This document shows, piece after piece, positions 18,888 through 29,579 of a stretch of 60,168 nucleotides of DNA. The notes under the pieces were generated by a model. That model saw nothing but the letters and a program-made list of their open reading frames with translations, was not told the DNA's origin and ran no database searches. This DNA comes from Bacteroidaceae bacterium. GTDB taxonomy: Bacteria > Bacteroidota > Bacteroidia > Bacteroidales > Bacteroidaceae. Each line of letters opens with the position of its first letter. Position 1 is the stretch's first letter. Position numbers and translations under genes: made by a program. The DNA lies in NCBI GenBank assembly GCA_017465905.1, contig JAFTVE010000031.1, positions 1 through 60,168 of the forward strand, given 5' to 3'.

Positions 18888-21800
18888 ATGAAAAGCAAAT
18901 CAATGAAATGCAGCTTCCTCTTTTGTCTTGCTATATTGGCATGCAATGTTACGGCTTGGGCTGATGTAAATTTAAGACTACACTACAGTTTGGAGAATGA
19001 TACCTTAGGTGCACCAGTTGTACAGGATGTCTCAGGTAATGGATACCATGGAGTGCTTACGGGATCTGCAACTATCGGTACTTACAAAAAAGAGAAAGTG
19101 TTAAAACTGAGTGTACTTAACAGTACAGTAGACTTGGGTGAGGATTTCGGACAGGAAGTGGCTGGTTTAAATGATTTTACAGTTGTAGCCACTGTGTATG
19201 TGTCGACGTCATCTACACTCGATAAGCCAGGAAACAATCTCTTGTGTTTTGCTCATTCGCCCAATGTGTCATTGTCCGATAAAGGCTTTGCTGCATTTAG
19301 GCTTAGTGATTGTGCTCTCCATTACTCACCTTCCACTCTTGCAGAGGAATTCACGATAGCCTCGTCGGAAGCGGTCGAGAAGAATACTTGGAAGACATTG
19401 GTGTGGACCCAATATGGGGACGTTGTGCGTTTCTATATCAATGGTGAACTCGTGTCGGGAGGTCGTTTGGAACATACACTCAGTGAGCTGGGAACTACTA
19501 CGTTCAACCATATAGGTGCTCCTCTCGATGAGGGAGAATCATATCTAAAAAGCACCTATGTCAAAGATTTCCGCATCTATAATGGTGCAATGAGTTCTAC
19601 AGAGGTGGCTACGTTATGTGGTCTCACCCCTGATACAACAGAGGCAGACTTGAAGGCACACTTCACCTTTGAAAATGTTAAAAGCGATGTTGGTGATTAT
19701 GAGGGAGAACTTAAAAATGGAGCTTTGTTAGCCACCGTAGCAGGCCTTCCTGTACTCTCATTAGGAGAAAATAATGGTTATTTTGATATGGGCGCTTCGG
19801 TAGGAACGATGCTTGCTTCCCTGAGTGACTATACTGTTTCGACTAATCTATACATCCCTGCATCAACAAGTTTGAGCTCAAATGGAAATTTTGTGTTCAC
19901 CTTTGCTAACTCCACAGATATGGGCAGGGATGCTAATGGTTGCATTTTCTTTGGTGCTAACCAATCGCGTTATGCTATTACCAAGAGTCACTATTCGGGA
20001 GAGCAGGCTGTAACTGTAGGTAAAGCTATTCATAAGGGAGAGTGGCATGCTTTTACCTATCGTCAGCGTAACCAAGTAGGACAATTGTTCGTTGATGGTG
20101 TGCTTGTTGCTACAGATGAGGTGACGCTTACTCCTGCCGATTTGGGTGCCACAGAGCATAATTTCCTTGGCCGTTCATGTTATCAGGGCGATGTGTATCT
20201 CAAAGGTGCCCAATACAACGACTTCCGTATCTATGGCGGTGCTATGTCTGATGAGGATATTATCCTTCATGCCTCTAACCTTGCTACCCTCAATAGTGAA
20301 CTCTTTACCCAACAGATAGCGGCTGTTATGGCTCAGACGGAGCTTCCTGCAACAACCCTGTATGGCGATATAGCGTTACCTACAGTAGGGGACAATGGCG
20401 TGAGCATTGTGTGGCAGTCATCAGATGAACATTTTGTCAGCTCCGCAGGAAAGGTGACCCGTCCTGTTGTAGATGCCGACTCGGCTCATGTGGTTCTTAC
20501 GGCTATCTTCACAAAACAGCAAATAGCACTTTCCCGTGAGTATCATGTTATCGTAGTGCCACGTCTGGACGACTATAATAGTGTACAGTCCGATATGCGT
20601 ATGCTTACCCTCGATGGTAATCTCGAGAATCTTAAGACTGACCTCTATTTGCCTTCACTTACTTCTGAGGGTTCCATTATCCATTGGCGTTCAAGTCGTC
20701 CCGACTATATGAACAATGCTGGACGTTTGTTACGCCTCTCTCCAGTAGGTGATCCACAGCATGTAGAACTTACGGCCATATTTACTAAGGGACAAGTAAC
20801 AGATTCCTGCACATTTGATATTCGTATCGCCGAAGAGGAACCCTACGTAGGATACCTCTTTGCCTACTTTAATGGTAATGCCCAATGGCAGGAACAGATT
20901 TGTTTTGCCCTTAGCACCGACGGTTATAATTATGTACCCCTCAATGATGGCAATCCCATCATTAGCTCCGATACTATATCTCGCAAGAAGGCAGTGCGTG
21001 ATCCTCATATCCTTCGTGGCGAAGATGGCTACTTTTATATGGTTATCACAGACATGCGCTCCTCGCAAGGTTGGTCCTCAAATGATGGCTTGGTGCTTAT
21101 GCGTTCCAAAGACTTGATAAATTGGACACATTCAGCCATCGATTTCCCCACGGCGTGGCCTCACAGATTCAACCGTGATGACCTGACACAAGTGTGGGCT
21201 CCGCAGACGATCTACGACCCTGAAGTAGGTAAGTATATGGTGTACTATGCCATCGGTGAGAAGGGATCACACTACATTACCTACTGCTCCTATGCTAATG
21301 AAGACTTTACGGAACTTTCAGAACCAGAGGTGCTGTATGATCATGGAGCCAATACGATTGATGCTGATATTGTATATCTTAACGGTCTGTATCACATGTT
21401 TTTCAAGACCGAGGGACAGGGCAATGGTATCATGAAAGCTACAGCCAAGACCCTGCGTGGAAAGTGGACGCCCGAATATCGCTATCTACAGCAGACTAAT
21501 GTTGCCGTTGAGGGGTCTGGAGTATTCAAACTCATCAATTCCGACGAGTGGATACTCATGTATGATTGCTATACCAGTGGACACTATCAGTATTGTAAGA
21601 GCACTGACCTCAGCAACTTTACATATGTTTGCAACTCTGCTAATACCGACATCTTTACCCCGCGTCACGGAACTACAATTCCCATTACTCAAGAGGAAGC
21701 GGAACGCCTTGTGCAGCGTTGGCCTAGTAGAGCCCTCAGTTGTGGTAAGATTACTTCCCTGAATGCTAATGTTCGCATGGATATGTACGATGTTGATGAT

Positions 21801-23111
21801 TCATCCTCTACTATTTACCTTCCTGTATATGGCGGAACTGACCTTGCAAACTTTGATCCACGTTTTCAAGCTTTTCCAGGGACAGGTGTCATTCCGACCG
21901 GCCCACAGGACTTTACACAAGGTCCCATAGCCTATACGTTCAATCTTAATGGCAATAGTAGAACCTATCAAGTAAGTGCTCGTGTATGTGTGAATCCTAT
22001 ATTGCCAGGCTATCATGCAGACCCTGAGATTCTCTACTCCAAGAAGACTGGACGCTTCTATGCTTACACCACCACCGATGGCTTGGCTGGTTGGGCAGGT
22101 ACATATTTCACAGCCTACTCGTCTGAGAATCTGATAGACTGGACATACGAAGCCAATGTAGTAGATTTGGCAACCGCTCAGGTGATATGGGCTAATGGTA
22201 ATGCTTGGGCTCCGGCTATTGAGGAACGTGAGGTTGATGGCAATTACAAATACTACTTCTACTTCAGTGGTAATGCTGGTAGTAGCAAGCAAATCGGTGT
22301 GGCTGTAGCCAATACGCCTGTTGGCCCCTTTGTTGATAAGGGCGAGTCTATCATCAAACGTTCACCTACAGGTAGCGGACAGCAGATTGATGTCGATGTC
22401 TTTGTTGATCCTGTCTGTGGAACTCCCTATATTTATTGGGGCAACGGCTACATGGCAGGCGCGCAGCTCGAAGATGATATGCTTACTGTCAAAGAGAATA
22501 CCATCAAGGTTCTTACTCCTTCGGGAGGTTCGCTTCAAGATTATGCCTATCGTGAGGCACCCTATGTCTTCTATCGCGAAGGTCTCTACTATTTCTTATG
22601 GAGTGTTGATGATACTGGTAGCAACAACTACCACGTAGCTTATGGTATGTCCACCTCTCCTCTTGGCCCCATTACTGTAGCCGAGAATCCTGTCATACTG
22701 ATACAGTCACCTCGCGATGAAATTTATGGAACAGCACACAATTCAATCCTTCAGATTCCAGGACGTGATGAGTGGTATATCGTGTATCATCGTATCAATA
22801 AGGATTGGCAGGGAAAGAATGGCTCTGGCTATCATCGCGAAACCTGCATTGATCGTCTTTATTTCAATCCCGATGGAACTATCCGTAAGGTTGTTCCCAC
22901 TCATGCAGGTCCTGCTCCCGTGAATACTTGGGATATTGTTACCAATATTCAAGAGCCACTAGTCGATTCAGCAGACATTATTGCTTCTGGTTATTATTCA
23001 TTACAAGGCGTATGTTTGGGTGATTTGCAACCCACTGCTACAGGCGTATACGTTCATCGTCAGATATTCTCCGATGGCACCACTCGCAGTCATCTGATTT
23101 TTGTCAGATAA
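18888..23111 (+). CDS. Multi-modular exported glycosidase with two GH43 domains
   Basis: 1407 residues with a signal peptide (about 1-26). Order: LamG/concanavalin-like domain (about 28-245), second LamG domain (about 255-465), two Ig-like domains (about 475-650, each with an IVWQSSDEHFVSSAGKVTRP-like pattern), a GH43-type five-blade propeller (AVRDPHILRGEDGYFYM, about 700), a linker, then a second GH43 domain (YHADPEILYSKKTGRFYAYTT, about 1045). Such enzymes release arabinose or related sugars from plant polysaccharides. The C-terminal about 40 residues (GYYSLQGVCLGDLQPTATGVYVHRQ...) resemble the short tail domain seen on exported Prevotella proteins, possibly a surface-sorting signal. No SusC/D pair is nearby. 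Confidence 0.85.
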   Translation: MKSKSMKCSFLFCLAILACNVTAWADVNLRLHYSLENDTLGAPVVQDVSGNGYHGVLTGSATIGTYKKEKVLKLSVLNSTVDLGEDFGQEVAGLNDFTVVATVYVSTSSTLDKPGNNLLCFAHSPNVSLSDKGFAAFRLSDCALHYSPSTLAEEFTIASSEAVEKNTWKTLVWTQYGDVVRFYINGELVSGGRLEHTLSELGTTTFNHIGAPLDEGESYLKSTYVKDFRIYNGAMSSTEVATLCGLTPDTTEADLKAHFTFENVKSDVGDYEGELKNGALLATVAGLPVLSLGENNGYFDMGASVGTMLASLSDYTVSTNLYIPASTSLSSNGNFVFTFANSTDMGRDANGCIFFGANQSRYAITKSHYSGEQAVTVGKAIHKGEWHAFTYRQRNQVGQLFVDGVLVATDEVTLTPADLGATEHNFLGRSCYQGDVYLKGAQYNDFRIYGGAMSDEDIILHASNLATLNSELFTQQIAAVMAQTELPATTLYGDIALPTVGDNGVSIVWQSSDEHFVSSAGKVTRPVVDADSAHVVLTAIFTKQQIALSREYHVIVVPRLDDYNSVQSDMRMLTLDGNLENLKTDLYLPSLTSEGSIIHWRSSRPDYMNNAGRLLRLSPVGDPQHVELTAIFTKGQVTDSCTFDIRIAEEEPYVGYLFAYFNGNAQWQEQICFALSTDGYNYVPLNDGNPIISSDTISRKKAVRDPHILRGEDGYFYMVITDMRSSQGWSSNDGLVLMRSKDLINWTHSAIDFPTAWPHRFNRDDLTQVWAPQTIYDPEVGKYMVYYAIGEKGSHYITYCSYANEDFTELSEPEVLYDHGANTIDADIVYLNGLYHMFFKTEGQGNGIMKATAKTLRGKWTPEYRYLQQTNVAVEGSGVFKLINSDEWILMYDCYTSGHYQYCKSTDLSNFTYVCNSANTDIFTPRHGTTIPITQEEAERLVQRWPSRALSCGKITSLNANVRMDMYDVDDSSSTIYLPVYGGTDLANFDPRFQAFPGTGVIPTGPQDFTQGPIAYTFNLNGNSRTYQVSARVCVNPILPGYHADPEILYSKKTGRFYAYTTTDGLAGWAGTYFTAYSSENLIDWTYEANVVDLATAQVIWANGNAWAPAIEEREVDGNYKYYFYFSGNAGSSKQIGVAVANTPVGPFVDKGESIIKRSPTGSGQQIDVDVFVDPVCGTPYIYWGNGYMAGAQLEDDMLTVKENTIKVLTPSGGSLQDYAYREAPYVFYREGLYYFLWSVDDTGSNNYHVAYGMSTSPLGPITVAENPVILIQSPRDEIYGTAHNSILQIPGRDEWYIVYHRINKDWQGKNGSGYHRETCIDRLYFNPDGTIRKVVPTHAGPAPVNTWDIVTNIQEPLVDSADIIASGYYSLQGVCLGDLQPTATGVYVHRQIFSDGTTRSHLIFVR

Positions 23112-23200
23112 ATGCATGCTTATGAAATTTGTGTTTAATACAGTCACAGATACCCTTATGTGTGTAGGGAACTACTATCTTTTAATCCTAGTGGATATTC

Positions 23201-25372
23201 TTACCGGTCGATTGTATCAGGGGAGGTAAAGTATTTTTTTAGGAGCTCGGCTGCTATAGTGCGAGTATCACCGGTTGGGGTGTTAGGGTAGCTGAGGGCT
23301 GCATTTGTTGCCCAGTCGTGTTCCATGGGATACCACCCAGTAGGTGGGGCTGTGAGGTTGTTGTCAAAGAAGTATTTCCAACGCGGATAGTAATAATCTT
23401 TTAGCATACCTGCCCATTGACGGTATGAGTAGTCGCGGAGGCCGCCGTTATTGGCCTGTTGCTCGGCTCCCCATGTGGTGATGAGGGTACGTGCATTGTT
23501 CAGTTCTAGCCACTCTTTGTCTTGCTCGCTGGTACCCTTGACTTCATCGGCAATGCCTCTGGCAAGCTGTGTCCATGTCCCTACCATAAAGTTGCTGTTG
23601 GTAGATAAGAGGCGGTCGAGGTCCAATATAAGTTCCAGAAACTTGTCGCGTCGTTGAGCAAATGATTCGCTATCGCCTGCTTCATGTGCTTTCTTGATTT
23701 CTTGTAGTAGCTGAGCGGCGTAATCAGTAAGTGCCTGACGGGTTATGTCGGTGAGGTCGTAGCTGTAGTTGTCGCCACGGAGATTCGCTTGGAGTAGTAG
23801 ATGGGCTGCGTCAACCACCTCTTGTGTGTCGTAGAAGATTTGGGTGCCTCCCCAGCTTGATACTCGGTCAACAGAAAGACTTGGACGGGCGCATACAACC
23901 GCTTCGTGTGGGCCTTGGAGTGTTGACGAACAGTTAAGTGCCGAGCGACGCAGCTTATCCCAAGCTTCTTGTGCAAGACGGCTTTCTTTGCCGTAGCGGC
24001 TGGTGGTGTAGGCTTTCATCCATGCCTTGCCGTCGGGCTGAGTTGTGTGCCAAGGAAGCTCGAAGAGAAGGTCGTAGACTACGGGAACCGATTCTATAGC
24101 CTCGGGAGTAGCCCCTATGCCTTTGATATTGGGATAAGCAGCCTTGTTGGCAAAGTATCCTTCAATATTCTTGTCGAAACGGCCCATGAAACCTGTGCGT
24201 CCGCCAAAGTTTGGCAACGTGCAGTAAACGGCATCGTGTCCCTTATAGGAATGAAAATGCGTATAAGCATCAGAAAAGAGGTCGAGGATAATAAGTTTGC
24301 CATGAGCTACCTGATCCAGTACATGATATTGGGGTGCAGTCCATTGCCAGAACTGTATCACCCATTTCTCGTCAATATCGTCATTGGCGGCATACATGGC
24401 ATTGGCAATGGCCGCATAGGCTGCAGGTACGTCGATACCGTTTGTGTTGGCTCCTTCGTGGAAGGGGTCCATGCTATAGTACTCAGAGGTACCCATCACC
24501 TGCTTCAGTACTTTATAGTAGTTGGCAGCCATGGTGGTGAAGGTCTCGCTGTTGGGGTCGAGGATATAGGGGCGCATGAAGTGGCACCATAATCCTTGTC
24601 CATTGGCAGCGTGGCCTGTCTTTGCAGTGAAATCGCTCGGTACCATGCCACTGAATCCAGGCAGTACGGGTTGCATGCCCAATTCGCGCATACGATTTCC
24701 AATACGCTTGGCCAGCATCTCTTGGCGGGTATACCACCATGTGGGATTGGGACCTCCCCAACCCTCAAGATTGTTCATGCCCCACCAAGCCTGGAAGCAG
24801 GGCCCTGCAATGAACTTGTTGGCTTCATCCGGGCTATATCCATAGTACTGTGTCAGCAGCTTCATCCAAACTACATCGAGCCCAACAATCTGCAATGGCA
24901 TGTTGATGCCGTGCAGGGCCATCCAGTCAATCTCTTGTTGCCACCGTTCCCAAGTCCATACCGACATGGAATATGAGAAGGTGCAGTAGTTCAGGTAGTA
25001 TCGGTAGTCTGCCGTGCAAGTACGTGTCTCTTCGGTGGTGGGGAGAGGCAGTTTGGCTGAGCCCAACTCGGCTTTTGGACGGTTCCATGCGAGGTTTATG
25101 TGTGCATAGTGGTTGAGATACCAATTGAGACCTGTGGTTACCGCCAATACGCTGTTGCCTTTGATGCAAGGGCGATGGCCTTGGGCGGTGATGATAAATA
25201 TATCCTTTCCATCCTTCGAGAGCGACTCGTCAACTATGGTGACAAATCTGTCTGCTGCTCCAGCGCCTCCTATACGGTGGAGAAGCTCCGTTACAGCTTG
25301 TGGGTTGATTTCGGCTGCAGATATTGAGATACAGCTGATAATGCTCAGTAGAGTAAGTAGGTGTTTTTTCAT
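23201..25372 (-). CDS. Alpha-N-acetylglucosaminidase, GH89 (NAGLU-like)
   Basis: 723 residues with a signal peptide (MKKHLLTLLSIISCISISA). The family signature is strong: WTWERWQQEIDWMALHGINMPL, then WGMNNLEGWGGPNP, MDPFHEGANT (acid residue region) and the all-helical C-terminal half. GH89 removes terminal alpha-N-acetylglucosamine, as in heparan sulfate or gastric mucin, in the periplasm or at the surface. It is the last of three closely spaced co-directional genes (topB, porE, GH89; gaps 28 and 35 nt). Confidence 0.93.
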   Translation of the reverse strand: MKKHLLTLLSIISCISISAAEINPQAVTELLHRIGGAGAADRFVTIVDESLSKDGKDIFIITAQGHRPCIKGNSVLAVTTGLNWYLNHYAHINLAWNRPKAELGSAKLPLPTTEETRTCTADYRYYLNYCTFSYSMSVWTWERWQQEIDWMALHGINMPLQIVGLDVVWMKLLTQYYGYSPDEANKFIAGPCFQAWWGMNNLEGWGGPNPTWWYTRQEMLAKRIGNRMRELGMQPVLPGFSGMVPSDFTAKTGHAANGQGLWCHFMRPYILDPNSETFTTMAANYYKVLKQVMGTSEYYSMDPFHEGANTNGIDVPAAYAAIANAMYAANDDIDEKWVIQFWQWTAPQYHVLDQVAHGKLIILDLFSDAYTHFHSYKGHDAVYCTLPNFGGRTGFMGRFDKNIEGYFANKAAYPNIKGIGATPEAIESVPVVYDLLFELPWHTTQPDGKAWMKAYTTSRYGKESRLAQEAWDKLRRSALNCSSTLQGPHEAVVCARPSLSVDRVSSWGGTQIFYDTQEVVDAAHLLLQANLRGDNYSYDLTDITRQALTDYAAQLLQEIKKAHEAGDSESFAQRRDKFLELILDLDRLLSTNSNFMVGTWTQLARGIADEVKGTSEQDKEWLELNNARTLITTWGAEQQANNGGLRDYSYRQWAGMLKDYYYPRWKYFFDNNLTAPPTGWYPMEHDWATNAALSYPNTPTGDTRTIAAELLKKYFTSPDTIDR

Positions 25373-25407
25373 GATAGTATGATGATTTGTTTCTTTTGCC
25401 AGTTAAG

Positions 25408-27393
25408 CTATTGGTATAGTTTGTAGGTGGTACGTAGCACGCGGAACTCTGTGCGGCGGTTCTGTGCGTTGCAGAGCTCCTGTTGCTCTTCAGGTAAGGT
25501 GAGGATATACTCCTCGGTAAGCGTGTTGCCCTCCTTCATGAATGGGTGCTTCTCGGCCATCTTGCGTGTGATGGTCTTTGGTGTGCTCTCACCATAGCCC
25601 TTAGGTACGAGACGGTCAGCTTCGATGCCTTGCGATATGAGGTAGTTGACCACCGACTCGGCACGGCGCTGTGAAAGTCGCTCGTTGTACTCGTCGCGTC
25701 CCTTGTAGTCGCAGTGGGCACCTAGCTCGATGACAGTGCCGGGATTGTCGGCCAAGAGGCGTACCAGCTCGTCCAAGGCGGCGGTGGAGGACTCGGTAAG
25801 TTCAGCCGAGTCGAACTTATAGAAGATATTGTCTATGAGCACCGGTTTGGTGATGGATGAGAGGGGAAACTGAAGCACGTATTCACGGTCCTCTACGGTG
25901 CTGTCGGTCACCAGCTCCTGTTTGTAGTTGAGGTAGCCGTTGCAGGTGCCCAGCATCACGTAGCTCACGCCGGGCGTGAGTCGCTTCTCGAACGAACCGT
26001 CTGTCTTCACGTTCAGCTTCTCGTTGGTGCCGTCGTTGCCGATGAGATATACGATACCTTCTGTCAGTTCGTAGCCATCCTTCTCGTATACCCAGCCTGT
26101 GAGGGAGTGTACGGTTTCGGGTAGGTAGAATGAGTAGATGTGGTCCCATCCGCGGGCATCGCCACGGTTGCTGCTGAAGTAGCCACGGGTGAGCTCGCCT
26201 TCGAAGGTCATGCCAAAGTCGTCGTTGGGTGAGTTTACGGGAGCTTGCAGATTGGTGATGCTCCATCTGTTCTCCTCATCCTGTGTGGCGCAGTAGATGT
26301 CGAGTCCGCCCATGCCGTGGTGACCATCAGAAGAGAAGTAGAGGTCGCCGTTAGGGCGGAAGGTGGGGAACATCTCATTGCCTTGGGTATTGATGGCCGC
26401 TCCCAGATTCTCCACACCGCCAAATCCGTCGCCGGTGATGGCAATGCGCCAGATGTCGAGTCCGCCCATGCCGCCACTCATGTCCGATACGAAGTATAGC
26501 CAGGCTCCATCGGGCGAAACCGCTGGATGGGCAAACGAGGAGAGCGTGTCCTTCACCAGTTCGCACAGTGTGGGGGCACTCCAGGATGCGTCTGAACGAG
26601 TTGATTTATAAATCTGTGCCGCGCGGGGCGACTCACCGTCGATGAGGCAGCGGGTGAAATACATTGTCTTGAAGTCGGGCGAGAAGGCACAGGCACCATC
26701 TTCGTATTCGCTGTTCACCTCGCCCTCGAGTGGTTCAGGCTTTTGCCAGTTGCCCTTCTCGTCCTTGGTGGAGAAGAAGAGGTCGGGGGCTTTCAGTCCT
26801 GTGATGAGGCTCTTGTCCTCGCCTAAGGCCTTGTCGCGGGTGGAGGTGAAGAAGAGTTGCGAGTGGTCCTCACTGCCATATACGGGTGAGTATTCGCTGC
26901 GTCGTGAGTTGAAGAAAGTCTCCTTCTTTACGGTGTATCGGGTGGGATTCTTTTTCCATACAGGAGCCGTTGCGCATGCCTTGCGCCCATTGATGGCCGT
27001 TGTGTCTGTGGGGTTCCAAGCCAGGTAGATGTCATAGTTGCCGATGGCAGCTTTGTATTCCCCCTTCTCCAATTGCAGGTCGGCCATGTGCTTATACATC
27101 ATGCTGTCGGGGTAGTTGTAACGTATGGCATTGCGATACGCAGCCATCGCCTTGGCATTCATGTTGATAAGGCGGTAGCACTCAGCCGTCTTGAAAGCCC
27201 GCTCGGCCCGCTTGTCCTTCTGCTTGGCCTCTGTCTTCGAGTATGCCTTCTTGTACAGCGCTGCTGCCTCGTGATACTCGCCCAATGCATAGCTCTGGTC
27301 GGCTTGGCGCAAGATACTCTCTACACCGCAACTACTGAGCAGCAGGCAGAGGAGCAGGTAATATATATAATGTATATAGTGGGCAAGTTTCAT
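25408..27393 (-). CDS. porE: PorE-like T9SS lipoprotein (TPR / PD40 / CRD / OmpA)
   Basis: 661 residues with a lipobox (LLLSSC, Cys about 22). The domain order matches PorE of the type IX secretion system: TPR repeats (about 25-140), a PD40/WD40-like propeller (about 165-440, repeats of GG(L/M)DI(W/Y)), a carboxypeptidase-regulatory-like Ig domain (about 445-515) and an OmpA peptidoglycan-binding domain (about 545-640, ELGAHCDYKGRDEYNERLSQRRAES). PorE is thought to anchor the PorKLMNP core to peptidoglycan. Other OmpA/PD40 proteins have the same architecture, so the name is probable rather than certain. Confidence 0.75.
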   Translation of the reverse strand: MKLAHYIHYIYYLLLCLLLSSCGVESILRQADQSYALGEYHEAAALYKKAYSKTEAKQKDKRAERAFKTAECYRLINMNAKAMAAYRNAIRYNYPDSMMYKHMADLQLEKGEYKAAIGNYDIYLAWNPTDTTAINGRKACATAPVWKKNPTRYTVKKETFFNSRRSEYSPVYGSEDHSQLFFTSTRDKALGEDKSLITGLKAPDLFFSTKDEKGNWQKPEPLEGEVNSEYEDGACAFSPDFKTMYFTRCLIDGESPRAAQIYKSTRSDASWSAPTLCELVKDTLSSFAHPAVSPDGAWLYFVSDMSGGMGGLDIWRIAITGDGFGGVENLGAAINTQGNEMFPTFRPNGDLYFSSDGHHGMGGLDIYCATQDEENRWSITNLQAPVNSPNDDFGMTFEGELTRGYFSSNRGDARGWDHIYSFYLPETVHSLTGWVYEKDGYELTEGIVYLIGNDGTNEKLNVKTDGSFEKRLTPGVSYVMLGTCNGYLNYKQELVTDSTVEDREYVLQFPLSSITKPVLIDNIFYKFDSAELTESSTAALDELVRLLADNPGTVIELGAHCDYKGRDEYNERLSQRRAESVVNYLISQGIEADRLVPKGYGESTPKTITRKMAEKHPFMKEGNTLTEEYILTLPEEQQELCNAQNRRTEFRVLRTTYKLYQ

Positions 27394-27421
27394 ACCTTAT
27401 TTAAACTGCCGATGGGGCAAT

Positions 27422-29368
27422 TTATTGTATGCGTCGTGGAGTATTATCCGAGAGAACCTGATGAACGATGTCGGCCACCATCTGTTTCAGCTCGGCAATA
27501 AACTGCTTGGCATCGTACTTGCGGGCTTCGATGTCGCGCAAGCGCTTCTCCCATATACCCGTCAGTTCGGCACTCTTGAGCAGCTCTTCGCGGATGAGGC
27601 TGATGAGCTCAATGCCTGTGGGGGTGGGCATGAGGTTCTTTCTGACCTTGGTGATGTAGTTGCGCTTGTAGAGTGTCTTGATGATTTCCGCACGTGTGGC
27701 AGGGCGTCCGATGCCGTTCTCCTTCATGGCATCGCGCAGCTCCTCATCGTCGACAAACTTACCGGCAGTTTCCATCGCTCTTACCAGTGTTCCTTCGGTA
27801 TAGGGTTTGGGAGGTTGGGTCCATCGCTCCACCAACTCGGGCTGGTGGGGACCGCTCTCACCCTTGGTGAATTGACAATTGACAATTGACAATTGACAAT
27901 TATCGGGGTTCTCTGAGGAATCGGAGTTCTCAGAGTTTTCCGAAGAATCTGAAACGGTATTTTTCTCAAACACCACCCTCCATCCCGGCTCCACTATCTC
28001 CTTGCCCGATGTGCGAAAGGGTATGCCGTCGCTCTCGCCCAGCACGGTCGTCGTGCGGGTCTTGCAGTCGGGGTGGAACACGGCAATGAAGCGGCGTACT
28101 ATCAGGTCGTATATCTTCTTCTCAATGTCGGTCAGTGCCTGCGGATATACTCCTGTGGGGATGATAGCATGGTGGTCGGTGACCTTCTTGTTGTCAAAGA
28201 CCTTCTTCGACTTTTGCAGTGGCCGTCCGTGCAGCGGAGTTATGAGGTGCTGATAATCGCGCAAGCCCATCAGTATCTGTGGGCATTTGGCATACACGTC
28301 GTCGCTCAAGTAGGTGGTGTCGACACGGGGATAGGTGGTCACCTTCTTTTCGTAGAGTGACTGCACCGTCTGAAGCGTTACGTCGACTGGTATGCTGAAT
28401 CGTTTGTCACATTCTGTCTGCAGAGAGCTGAGGTCGAATAGCGAGGGTGGCAGCTCCTTGCCATCCTTCTTGGTTACCGAGGTGATAGTGAACGGTGCCT
28501 CCTTGATGCGGCTGAGTATGGCCATTCCCTGCTCCTCGCTGGCGATGGGCTCCATCCCTATGTTCTCGGCATCGGCCTTTCGCCATGCCTCATCCATATC
28601 GAAGGGCACACCCTTCTTCTCGGCCTTCTCGCGCAGCTTCTCTATGTCGGCCATCAGGTCCTCATCACTGCGTTTCACGATAGCGTTAAACACGATGCCC
28701 CTGTATATTGTCTTCAGCACCCAGAACTGCTGTGGCACGAAGTTGTCAATCTCCTGCTGCCGCTTTACGATAAGAGCCAGCGTAGGTGTCTGCACGCGTC
28801 CTATCGAGAGTACCTGACGGTTCTGTCCATACTTCAGCGTGTAGAGTCGTGTGGCGTTCATGCCCAGCACCCAGTCGCCGATGGCGCGGCACAGGCCTGC
28901 CTCGTAGAGCGACTGCTTGTCCGAGGCATCCATCAGCTTGGCAAAGCCCTCGCGTATGGACTCATCGGTGAGCGACGACACCCACAGGCGCTTCACCGGG
29001 CATTTGGCTTCGGCCTTTTGCATCACCCAACGCTGTATGAGTTCACCCTCCTGGCCGGCATCACCGCAGTTGATGATCATGTCGGCCTGCTGCATGAGGC
29101 TTTTGATGATGCCGAACTGCTTCTCTATGCCTCTGTCGTCGATGAGCTTGATGCCGAATCGGGGCGGTATCATGGGCAGGCTGCTGAGCGACCAACTCTT
29201 CCACTGCGACGTATAGTCGTGCGGTTCCTTCAGAGTACACAGGTGTCCGAAGGTCCACGTCACTTGGTATCCGTTACCCTCCAAGTAGCCTTCGCGGCGC
29301 GTTCTGGCACCCAATACATCGGCTATCTCCTTCGCTACACTTGGTTTCTCAGCTATACAGACAATCAT
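27422..29368 (-). CDS. topB: DNA topoisomerase III (type IA)
   Basis: 648 residues. The TOPRIM domain shows EKPSVAK (about 7-13) and CGDAGQEGEL (about 101-110). The catalytic tyrosine is Tyr346 in VTTYPRVDT. There are no C-terminal zinc ribbons, as in TopB. It decatenates single-strand interlinks during replication and recombination. A hydrophilic insertion at about 472-502 (SSENSENSDSSEN.., then NCQLSIVNCQ) is encoded by a repeat and is probably a disordered loop. It is the first gene of the topB-porE-GH89 group. Confidence 0.93.
   Translation of the reverse strand: MIVCIAEKPSVAKEIADVLGARTRREGYLEGNGYQVTWTFGHLCTLKEPHDYTSQWKSWSLSSLPMIPPRFGIKLIDDRGIEKQFGIIKSLMQQADMIINCGDAGQEGELIQRWVMQKAEAKCPVKRLWVSSLTDESIREGFAKLMDASDKQSLYEAGLCRAIGDWVLGMNATRLYTLKYGQNRQVLSIGRVQTPTLALIVKRQQEIDNFVPQQFWVLKTIYRGIVFNAIVKRSDEDLMADIEKLREKAEKKGVPFDMDEAWRKADAENIGMEPIASEEQGMAILSRIKEAPFTITSVTKKDGKELPPSLFDLSSLQTECDKRFSIPVDVTLQTVQSLYEKKVTTYPRVDTTYLSDDVYAKCPQILMGLRDYQHLITPLHGRPLQKSKKVFDNKKVTDHHAIIPTGVYPQALTDIEKKIYDLIVRRFIAVFHPDCKTRTTTVLGESDGIPFRTSGKEIVEPGWRVVFEKNTVSDSSENSENSDSSENPDNCQLSIVNCQFTKGESGPHQPELVERWTQPPKPYTEGTLVRAMETAGKFVDDEELRDAMKENGIGRPATRAEIIKTLYKRNYITKVRKNLMPTPTGIELISLIREELLKSAELTGIWEKRLRDIEARKYDAKQFIAELKQMVADIVHQVLSDNTPRRIQ
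27870..27902. repeat. AATTGAC tandem repeat inside topB
   Basis: Four to five copies of the 7-nt-like unit AATTGAC keep the topB frame and encode NCQLSIVNCQ. The same unit occurs before btuC (13441 on) and next to the leader-RNA promoter (41384-41400). Confidence 0.7.
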
Positions 29369-29579
29369 TCAAATCTTTGTTCCTAAAAATTAAGTTGTTG
29401 AGTCGTTCTTCGGAAGTCAAACTTACTAACTCATAAACTTGCAAACTCAATGTGAGCGCGAAGTTACAGCTTTTAATTAAGAGAATAAAATTTAGGCATG
29501 AGAAATCTTTTTTCTTGATGGATGATAGATTTCTTGATTTTATGTCCTCTGTATGTTTGTAACGTAAAAATTGTAATGT

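Noticed and set aside
27870-27902. CRISPR-like repeat
   Set aside because: The units are about 7 nt, without spacers, and lie inside topB; no cas genes are present.
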